Source: Burkholderiaceae bacterium
GTDB lineage: Bacteria; Pseudomonadota; Gammaproteobacteria; Burkholderiales; Burkholderiaceae
Assembly: GCA_947371415.1 (NCBI GenBank)
Contig: CANBPJ010000048.1
Span: forward strand, 1-12,265
Direction: 5' to 3'
DNA length: 12,265 bases
Position 1 is the first letter of the stretch, and each line of letters opens with the position of its first letter. Positions 1-5,688 of this stretch are shown piece by piece. The notes beneath the pieces were generated by a model that was not told the origin of the DNA, made no database searches, and saw nothing but the letters and a program-made list of their open reading frames with translations. A program made the position numbers and the translations under genes.

Positions 1-1005
1 ATTCTCAAGTTCAACAAAATAATCTTCGCGATAGCTCGGGAAATTTCGCACGATTGAAGATTGGTAGGATGGGTCGTAATGGATCACCAATAATTCCTCC
101 ACTAAATTTCCGAAGTCACCCCGATCAATGGCCTCGCACCATTTTTCAATGTGAACTTTGCCATAACGCGATGTCAGCAAACTGAGCTTTTGTTTAAAGC
201 TTTCGGGATTTGATAAGAAGTGTTGATAATCACGCAGAAGCCAAGACACTCGAGTATTGGTGCTTGATCGTAGCTCGATACACTGACCATTACGAATGCG
301 CTCCATCAAAGCATCAGGGATATGCAATCCCCCGACCTTTTTGCTTTCGGACTCAACAAAGACCATCCTTGAAGGATCCAGAGAGTTGAACGCATTCCAT
401 AAGTTTGTTTCAAAGCATTTTTGTGAAGGCTGCTCAATATTGGGCTCATTACCCAGCACCGAGCCACGATGAATGGCCAAGCCCTCAAGATCCAAAATCT
501 GCTCGCCAAGAGCGCCAATCTCCTGAAGAACTCGTGTTTTACCGCTACCCGTCATTCCAGCGATCACCTGAAAGGAAAAATCCTTAGCAGCTTGGTCAAG
601 GCCATTAATCACAACTCGTCTAAAGCCTTGATAACCAGACTCTAACTGCATCGCTTTCCAGCCGATGCGATTCAGGATATGTGTAAACGCCCCACTACGC
701 TCTCCACCGCGCCAACAGTAAATAAGCGGGCGCCACTCTCTAGGAAAATCCACGAGAGAGTCTTCCAAATGTCGGGCAATATTTCGAGAAACATATGCAG
801 CCCCTAACTTCTTGGCGGCAAACGGAGAAACTTGTTTATATAGAGTCCCAATCTCGATACGCTCTTCATTATTCAAAACAGGTAAGTTCATTGCGCCAGG
901 AATATGATCAAGGGCGAACTCCGCTGGAGAACGAACGTCAATAATGGCGTCAAATTCATGTAGAGATGAGGAAAGTTTCTCAATATTGAGAATGTGGGGA
1001 TTCAT
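1..1005 (-). CDS. mnmH: tRNA 2-selenouridine synthase MnmH (SelU), 3' end cut by window edge
   Basis: The reading frame stays open to base 1 with no stop, giving 335 residues; the family is usually about 360, so only a short C-terminus is missing. MnmH replaces sulfur with selenium at position 2 of the wobble uridine in some tRNAs, using selenophosphate and passing through a geranylated intermediate; it acts in the cytoplasm. The N-terminal rhodanese domain has IIDVRSPAEF near residues 21-30 and the active-site loop YCWRGGERSG with Cys97, the same number as the catalytic cysteine known in E. coli. A P-loop GMTGSGKT lies at 150-157, typical of the C-terminal nucleotide-binding domain. The stop of the upstream thioesterase gene is 17 bases away and overlaps a possible AGGAG ribosome site. 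An in-frame TTG five bases after that AGGAG would add three residues. Identity is secure from the two-domain architecture; the exact start is less so. Confidence 0.93.
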   Translation of the reverse strand, partial: MNPHILNIEKLSSSLHEFDAIIDVRSPAEFALDHIPGAMNLPVLNNEERIEIGTLYKQVSPFAAKKLGAAYVSRNIARHLEDSLVDFPREWRPLIYCWRGGERSGAFTHILNRIGWKAMQLESGYQGFRRVVINGLDQAAKDFSFQVIAGMTGSGKTRVLQEIGALGEQILDLEGLAIHRGSVLGNEPNIEQPSQKCFETNLWNAFNSLDPSRMVFVESESKKVGGLHIPDALMERIRNGQCIELRSSTNTRVSWLLRDYQHFLSNPESFKQKLSLLTSRYGKVHIEKWCEAIDRGDFGNLVEELLVIHYDPSYQSSIVRNFPSYREDYFVELEN

Positions 1006-1022
1006 CACTTGCAAGCAATCTC

Positions 1023-1442
1023 CTAAGGCAACTTACTAAGCACATGATCGGGCCAGGGAGCTGATTTACCAGACTTGAGATCGACCCACACCATTGTGGC
1101 ACCACCAGCAGCAGCTAGCGCCTCTGAGCTCGTAGTCAGAGCCATGGTTGTATAAACATCCAGGCTGGAGCGGCCAATATTACCAATATAGGTTTTCAGA
1201 ATAAGCTCACCTGGAAAGGTCAGCTGTTGATGAAAGTTACAAAAGCCGTTCATCATGAGCATTGATTCATCACCTAGGGCAACGCTATACCCAAGTGATG
1301 TAATCCACTCTACCCTTGCCTGCTCCATGTAACGAAAATACACTGTGTTGTTGACGTGGCCATAAGCATCCATGTCACCCCAACGAATCGGCATGATCAT
1401 TTCATGAACAAACTTTTTCTCAGCTGGGATCTCAATACGCAT
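1023..1442 (-). CDS. Hotdog-fold acyl-CoA thioesterase (4HBT/YbgC-FadM type)
   Basis: This is a 139-residue single-domain protein, normal for the family. The signature RWGDMDAYGHVNN at about 20-32 followed by YFRYMEQARVEW matches the 4-hydroxybenzoyl-CoA thioesterase pattern, in which the second Asp of the D-x-D pair (Asp25) is the expected catalytic residue. Such enzymes hydrolyse acyl-CoA thioesters in the cytoplasm; the substrate cannot be read from the sequence. I chose the ATG at 1442. An in-frame TTG at 1448 would add two residues, and neither has a clear Shine-Dalgarno site, so translation may be coupled to the upstream gene, whose stop is 18 bases before the ATG. No link to sulfur oxidation is evident in the protein itself. 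It may simply share the transcript. Confidence 0.88.
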   Translation of the reverse strand: MRIEIPAEKKFVHEMIMPIRWGDMDAYGHVNNTVYFRYMEQARVEWITSLGYSVALGDESMLMMNGFCNFHQQLTFPGELILKTYIGNIGRSSLDVYTTMALTTSSEALAAAGGATMVWVDLKSGKSAPWPDHVLSKLP

Positions 1443-1460
1443 CAGCAAATCATTGCAGGA

Positions 1461-1805
1461 TTAGCGAACTTGTAAAGCCATTTGATACAGGTTTGTAGAG
1501 CGTGCCCCGGAGCGACAAAAAGCTAGAATTGGGCCTGGCATTGTTTTGAGCAAGCGAGCCATCTCCACCACTTGATCCTGAGTAAATGCACCAGGGATTA
1601 CCGGTAGATAGGCATAGCTCAAGCCAAGCGCTTCGGCTTGTGCCTGAATTTCTGCATTACTTGGCTGACTAGGCCCACCCTCAAAGTCTGGGCGATTATT
1701 AATAACACTCTTGTAGCCTTGTTTTGCAATCTCGGCTAAGTGACTAGCATCGATTTGACCAAGAGTGCCAAATTGGTCGTTATGGCAGGCAATAGGAAGA
1801 CTCAT
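1461..1805 (-). CDS. Stand-alone DUF442 (Blh phosphatase-like) sulfurtransferase-type protein
   Basis: The protein has 114 residues, cytoplasmic by absence of a signal peptide. It matches the TIGR01244/DUF442 family, a dual-specificity-phosphatase-like fold. Visible family marks are NNRPDFEGGPSQPS near 36-49 and the active-site loop FCRSGARS, with Cys97 and Arg102 forming a CX5R pocket. In other bacteria this domain is fused to a metallo-beta-lactamase persulfide dioxygenase (Blh) or sits near sulfide-oxidation genes, and a rhodanese-like sulfur-transfer role has been proposed rather than protein dephosphorylation. Here it follows two YeeE/YedE half-transporters, which supports handling of imported sulfur; that is inference. 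The start at 1805 has GAGG six bases upstream. The 60-base gap before it holds two AGGTAA copies 11 bases apart and no clear promoter. Confidence 0.86.
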   Translation of the reverse strand: MSLPIACHNDQFGTLGQIDASHLAEIAKQGYKSVINNRPDFEGGPSQPSNAEIQAQAEALGLSYAYLPVIPGAFTQDQVVEMARLLKTMPGPILAFCRSGARSTNLYQMALQVR

Positions 1806-1865
1806 CTAAACCTCAATAGGTAATCGGTAGGTAAAAAGTAATACCCTGAATTCTAAATCAGAGCG

Positions 1866-2294
1866 TTATTTATGGCCGGTAAAGAAGCGATTGCATATGG
1901 CCATACCAGCAAGCATTGCCAAGACAAAAAGTAGTGCCTTGAGCTGGCCAGAACCAACAGCAACAATCGCAGGCCCAGGACAAAAGCCGGCAATACCCCA
2001 ACCCGCTCCAAAAATAAGGCTACCGATGACTAGTGGCCTAGTAATATCTCTTCGGGCGGGGATATGCAGAGCGCCACCAAAAAAGGATTCGGTTTTTTTA
2101 GAGGCGATATAAAAACCACCCAAACCCACTATCACTGCTCCACCCATCACGAAAATCAGAGAAGGATCCCAATGACCAGTGATATCCAAAAAGTTTAGAA
2201 TCTTTTGTGGGTTACTCATGCCAGAAATAATGAGGCCAAGGCCAAACAGAACGCCAATGAAGTATTGACTATACAAACTGAAATAGCGTTTCAT
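1866..2294 (-). CDS. YeeE/YedE half-transporter, C-terminal half type (DUF6691, PmpB-like)
   Basis: The 142-residue integral membrane protein has several hydrophobic helices. Family marks are GLGLIISGMSNPQKILNFLD near 18-37 and GWGIAGFCPGPAI near 99-111, with Cys105 in the second motif. This resembles the second half of the YeeE/YedE fold, whose full-length member TsuA imports thiosulfate by relay along conserved cysteines. The start lies four bases after the stop of the partner gene (TAA-AATC-ATG), so the two are almost certainly translated together and probably assemble into one transporter. The substrate is inferred to be a small sulfur anion. A second cysteine, Cys134, lies near the C-terminus. 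Confidence 0.88.
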   Translation of the reverse strand: MKRYFSLYSQYFIGVLFGLGLIISGMSNPQKILNFLDITGHWDPSLIFVMGGAVIVGLGGFYIASKKTESFFGGALHIPARRDITRPLVIGSLIFGAGWGIAGFCPGPAIVAVGSGQLKALLFVLAMLAGMAICNRFFTGHK

Positions 2295-2298
2295 GATT

Positions 2299-2736
2299 TT
2301 ATAGACCCAACATGTGGCGAATTACAAAAACCGTTACAAATCCAGAGAACATAAAAGTCAGGGTTGCAATCAATGATCTAGGTGAAAGACGGGAGAGTCC
2401 ACAGACGCCATGACCACTTGTGCATCCAGAGCCATACTGCGCTCCAAATCCGACTAATAAACCGGCAATAACAATGGCTGGCCAGCCCGCTTCGATTGTT
2501 TGGGTAGCATGTAAATCTAGGAATAAAACAGCCCACATCGGTGCGCTAAAAATTCCTAATATCAAGCTGAAGCGCCAACTCCAGTCACCAGCTTTTGGCT
2601 TGAGCATTCCAGAAACAATTCCGCTAATACCCAAAATACGGCCATGCAAAATAATGTATAAAGCGGCAGATGTCCCTAGTAAGGCGCCGCCTAGCAATGC
2701 TGGTCCAGGGCTGAATGCCAACCAATCAATATGCAT
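2299..2736 (-). CDS. YeeE/YedE half-transporter, N-terminal half type (PmpA-like)
   Basis: This 145-residue inner-membrane protein carries the YeeE/YedE signature GFGAQYGSGCTSGHGVCGLS at about 97-116, including Cys105 and Cys112, followed by SPRSLIATLTFM. The N-terminal part has the family pattern GTSAALYIILHGRILGISGI. Half-size proteins of this type are normally encoded beside a DUF6691 partner, as here, and the pair together equals one full-length YeeE. The predicted role is import of thiosulfate or another sulfane-sulfur compound across the cytoplasmic membrane. The start at 2736 has GGA five bases upstream and lies 23 bases after the full-length transporter gene. Substrate and direction of transport are inferred from the family only. 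Confidence 0.88.
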   Translation of the reverse strand: MHIDWLAFSPGPALLGGALLGTSAALYIILHGRILGISGIVSGMLKPKAGDWSWRFSLILGIFSAPMWAVLFLDLHATQTIEAGWPAIVIAGLLVGFGAQYGSGCTSGHGVCGLSRLSPRSLIATLTFMFSGFVTVFVIRHMLGL

Positions 2737-2759
2737 ATTTATCCAATGTACTTTCTAAA

Positions 2760-3881
2760 TTAACTGCAAGGATTTGGTGCGAGGCGCAGTTGCAAGTAAC
2801 GTAAAGCTAAATAGGCGCCAAAGATGAATCCGGGGAGAGCCAATATTGAACTAATCGCCAGGGTAGAAATACCACTGAGACCCTGTCCAACGGTGCAACC
2901 CAAGGCGGTAACACCGCCAAAGCCCATTAAGCTTGCCCCAATTAAATGGTTTGCAGTATCTTCTGAATTACGGAAACTTTCCCAGCGAAATGATTTAGTG
3001 AATACAGCTACGCAGGCAGAGCCTGAAATCATTCCGATGACTGCAGCGATTCCAATGGTAATAACCTTGGAGGTATCGCTGTACATCATCAACCAATCCA
3101 ATGAGTAGGCATACGGGGCAACAAATGAAAGACTTTCCATACGACCTGAATTGGTCAGCAGGAATACCTCCTCCAAGGTATTGGGATCTTCGGCCACATA
3201 TCCCAAGTTGCCTGATACCCACCACACTGCGCAAATCGCAAAACCAACGAAGAGACCTGCAAAGAGATTTTCAGCCGTCCAAAATGCTTTACTAGCTAGT
3301 GAATATGCAATAAAAGCAAAACCAATTATCAATCCCAAAGCAAGATGCAAATAATTTCGAGCAATTCCAGTGCTTGCGCTCAAGATGCTTGGCAGGTCCT
3401 GTGGTGTACTGAGGGTAATAAATACTGAATCTAAGGTGCTGATGCGGATAATGCCAAGGAAGCCCTTCATCGTCATATAGGCGGAAAGGCCAAGCACCAT
3501 AAATACAATAATGGACTTGAGGTTTCCACCGCCGATGCGCACCAATGTTTTACTTCCACACCCAGAGGCAAGAACCATACCAAAGCCAAACAAAACGCTT
3601 CCCACTATGGTGGAGAGCCATAAAAGCTTACTACTGGTGTACATACTTTTCAGCGGATCAATCAGCCCAAAATAGGACATCAGCGCAAAACCAATAATCG
3701 CAATACCGATCGCCAAGAACCACTGCTTCAATCGATCCCAACTGGACATAATGAAGATATCTGAAACCGCACCCATACTGCAGAAACCTGTCTTTTGCAT
3801 TACTACGCCAAGCAAAAAGGTAATGGCAAAAGTAGCAAGCAAAACTGACTTGCTTAGAGAGGAAATATCTACGACATCCAT
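2760..3881 (-). CDS. Full-length YeeE/YedE (TsuA/SoxT-like) sulfur-compound transporter
   Basis: This large polytopic membrane protein (373 residues from the ATG at 3881) has the repeated YeeE/YedE organisation. Three cysteine motifs are visible: QKTGFCSMGAVSD, LASGCGSKTLVRIGGG and GGVTALGCTVGQGLSG, at about residues 34, 108 and 329 from this start. In TsuA, thiosulfate is passed along such conserved cysteines. Related proteins encoded in sox clusters are called SoxT and have been linked to thiosulfate uptake or signalling, so that role fits here. An in-frame TTG at 3887 would add two residues; I prefer the ATG because it lies ten bases after AAAG, although the ribosome site is weak. It starts 22 bases after the small cytochrome gene. 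There is no sign of truncation. Confidence 0.9.
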   Translation of the reverse strand: MDVVDISSLSKSVLLATFAITFLLGVVMQKTGFCSMGAVSDIFIMSSWDRLKQWFLAIGIAIIGFALMSYFGLIDPLKSMYTSSKLLWLSTIVGSVLFGFGMVLASGCGSKTLVRIGGGNLKSIIVFMVLGLSAYMTMKGFLGIIRISTLDSVFITLSTPQDLPSILSASTGIARNYLHLALGLIIGFAFIAYSLASKAFWTAENLFAGLFVGFAICAVWWVSGNLGYVAEDPNTLEEVFLLTNSGRMESLSFVAPYAYSLDWLMMYSDTSKVITIGIAAVIGMISGSACVAVFTKSFRWESFRNSEDTANHLIGASLMGFGGVTALGCTVGQGLSGISTLAISSILALPGFIFGAYLALRYLQLRLAPNPCS

Positions 3882-3903
3882 ATTCAAAATTCTTTAACTG
3901 AAA

Positions 3904-4218
3904 TTATTTAAATTTATAAAACTGCTTGTTAAGATAGGCGGTAACGTCAGCCTCATCCTCCGGGAATAAATCAAGCCGTAATTCTGTATTACATACTGCC
4001 ACCATGGACTTGATGTTCTGAAGACTTTTCACCTTGCTATCACTTCGGGTATAAATCATGTCGCCATTACCAAATCCAGTTTTCTTGGCATGGCAGGAAT
4101 AGCACTTCTGCTGATCTATCCGCCTGCCATTCTCCAAGTCTGCTGACGCGCTGGCTGATAAATGCAGCCCCAGAAAAGCCATAAGGAGAAAAAACAGACG
4201 CAGAAGAGGTAATTTCAT
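3904..4218 (-). CDS. Small periplasmic monoheme cytochrome c
   Basis: The 104-residue precursor has a signal peptide (hydrophobic run at about 6-22, likely cut after SASA near 24-27). The mature part has one heme-binding motif, CYSCH at 39-43. Sixth-ligand candidates are Met54 (NGDMIYT) and Met72 (IKSMVAVCN). An additional Cys76 lies in VAVCNTEL. The C-terminal FPEDEADVTAYLNKQFYKFK resembles a recurrent ending of small cytochromes near sulfur-oxidation genes; I recall this pattern but cannot name a characterised member. The likely job is electron transfer from a periplasmic sulfur enzyme, perhaps the Sox complex or the neighbouring hydrolase. The 60-base gap upstream shows no convincing promoter, and no good ribosome site precedes the ATG. 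Confidence 0.85.
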   Translation of the reverse strand: MKLPLLRLFFLLMAFLGLHLSASASADLENGRRIDQQKCYSCHAKKTGFGNGDMIYTRSDSKVKSLQNIKSMVAVCNTELRLDLFPEDEADVTAYLNKQFYKFK

Positions 4219-4278
4219 ACGAAATCAGTTATTTAGCTAAGTAAAAGTCTATTTTAAAGCCCAGATGACAAATTTGCC

Positions 4279-5250
4279 TTATTCCGCCTGAATTGAGAGG
4301 TAAACGTTGTAGGCATTCATGCGATTGGCAGCTCTAAATAAGGGCATGCCCTTATATTCGGTCCAATCCGCCTGTTGATAGGCTTCATCAAAAGGATCTA
4401 GGTTGATAGCAGCCTTAGACATAGACTGCCGTAAATAGCTCAAATAGTCACGCGTAAAGTCTATATCTTCAGCAGGGCGAGTGGAATAGTTTCCATGCCC
4501 AGGAATGATTATTTTGGGATTAATACGCTTTATCTCATCAAGCGCAGATAGCCAGCCCCTACTATCAGCATTCCCAACAAAAGGAATGCGACCGCGGAAT
4601 ACTAAATCTCCAGCAAACAGAACGCCTTCCGAGGGGACGGAGATCATCACATCCTCAGGGGCGTGCGCAGGCCCTACTCGAGTGATTATAAAATCCACAC
4701 CGCCTACGTTCAGCGCATAACTTTGATCTATCCAGATGTCAGCTGCAATCAATTTCGTGCTGGAATTCACCCAAGGGGCAAAGTCAATACGGGAGGCGAT
4801 GAGTCGTTGCTTGGCGGTTTCAGAGGCTAGGTAATTCATGCCTTGGTTCTGGGCATAAATTTTGGCGCCTATTTTTTTAAACTCCTGCAAGCCGTAAATA
4901 TGATCAGCGTGATAATGGGTCACGATGACCGCCACAACTTTTTGAGGTGTAAGTTTTTTTATTTCCGAAATGAGCTTCTTAGCAAGTACAGGAGATCCTA
5001 GGGCATCAATGACAACAACCCCCTTAGGGGTAATGACAAAGCCGGCATTTGAAATGAAGTTCTGATTTTGACTGCTCCCCATCTCAGGCAGGCCTCGAAC
5101 AAAATACGTATGAGGCGCAACTTGAATAGGGTTGAGAAGCAAGTCGTCAGCGGCATTGACCGGGATGATGAATGCAAGTTGAAATAGAAGACCTAAAAAA
5201 AGGAGGTATTTAAAAGCATTACACAATCTAGACCTCCCAACAAAATTCAT
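4279..5250 (-). CDS. Exported metallo-beta-lactamase-fold hydrolase, SoxH-like
   Basis: The protein has 323 residues from the ATG, with an N-terminal signal peptide (hydrophobic run about 15-30, likely cut after VNA). Metal ligands of the fold are all visible: THYHADH (His112, His114, Asp116, His117), His196 in GPAHAPED, Asp215 in FAGD and His252 in PGHGNY, consistent with a dinuclear zinc site. SoxH and the related quinoprotein-associated hydrolases share this layout and are found downstream of sox genes; SoxH is not essential for thiosulfate oxidation in Paracoccus and its substrate is unknown. The ATG at 5250 directly abuts the TAA of the DsrE-like gene and has no ribosome site of its own. 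A GGGAGG inside the frame sits six bases before a TTG at 5226, a credible alternative start that still leaves a complete signal peptide. Confidence 0.87.
   Translation of the reverse strand: MNFVGRSRLCNAFKYLLFLGLLFQLAFIIPVNAADDLLLNPIQVAPHTYFVRGLPEMGSSQNQNFISNAGFVITPKGVVVIDALGSPVLAKKLISEIKKLTPQKVVAVIVTHYHADHIYGLQEFKKIGAKIYAQNQGMNYLASETAKQRLIASRIDFAPWVNSSTKLIAADIWIDQSYALNVGGVDFIITRVGPAHAPEDVMISVPSEGVLFAGDLVFRGRIPFVGNADSRGWLSALDEIKRINPKIIIPGHGNYSTRPAEDIDFTRDYLSYLRQSMSKAAINLDPFDEAYQQADWTEYKGMPLFRAANRMNAYNVYLSIQAE
5224..5238 (-). promoter_or_regulatory. Internal Shine-Dalgarno with alternative TTG start for the SoxH-like gene
   Basis: On the minus strand GGGAGG (5238-5233) is followed by six bases and then an in-frame TTG (5226-5224), ideal spacing. 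The annotated ATG 24 bases upstream has only coupling to the preceding stop codon. Starting at the TTG gives MCNAFKYLLFLG, a shorter and more typical signal-peptide beginning. Both starts could be used. Confidence 0.5.
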
Positions 5251-5688
5251 TTATGGTTTGATGTATGCAAAGTGATCTTGGTATTGAAGATCTGCAACTC
5301 TGACAACCCCGGAAGGCGTAAAGTCAGTATCAAGAGTAAATTGATCTTTCTTGAGGTTGCGATTTTTCAGGGTAATTTCACAAACCTCAAAACGTACTCC
5401 TCGCGACTTCAATGCGCCAACTAAGGGTGCGTATTCAATCCCATTCTTTTTGTCTTTTGCACCTTCCATCATAATGTCTACGCCATTGGCATGCATCACC
5501 ACAATGATCTTGGTTTGAGGTGCAACATCTAAATGGTTGCGAATATTGCGCAATCCCTTAATCCCTTGAGATTCAGCATCATCAATGTGATACACCACCT
5601 CTGTCGGACCTGCTGCAATAACTGGGCTTAGGAAAGTTGCTGAAGAAATAAATGCAAGTACAGCAATGCGTCGAAAGATTTTTTTCAT
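5251..5688 (-). CDS. Periplasmic DsrE/DsrF-like sulfur-relay protein
   Basis: The 145-residue precursor has a clear signal peptide (KKIFRR, then a hydrophobic core, likely cut after VIA-A near 26). The mature domain matches the DsrE/DsrF-like family: VVYHIDD start, an IIVVMHANGVD strand-loop, and a single cysteine, Cys103, in FEVCEITLKNR. In DsrE-family proteins a cysteine in this region carries persulfide sulfur. Most studied DsrE proteins are cytoplasmic, so an exported version beside soxB suggests binding or relaying sulfane sulfur in the periplasm; that is inference. Its ATG overlaps the soxB stop in an ATGA junction, which implies translational coupling and co-expression with the core Sox proteins. 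No own ribosome site is evident. Confidence 0.88.
   Translation of the reverse strand: MKKIFRRIAVLAFISSATFLSPVIAAGPTEVVYHIDDAESQGIKGLRNIRNHLDVAPQTKIIVVMHANGVDIMMEGAKDKKNGIEYAPLVGALKSRGVRFEVCEITLKNRNLKKDQFTLDTDFTPSGVVRVADLQYQDHFAYIKP

Noticed and set aside
306..518. Separate small minus-strand gene of 70 codons in the mnmH region
   Set aside because: It lies out of frame within the intact mnmH frame, which carries the Cys97 loop and P-loop across this region.
2420..2758. Plus-strand open frame of 112 codons opposite the YeeE half gene
   Set aside because: It is an antisense shadow of a membrane-protein gene, with low-complexity composition.
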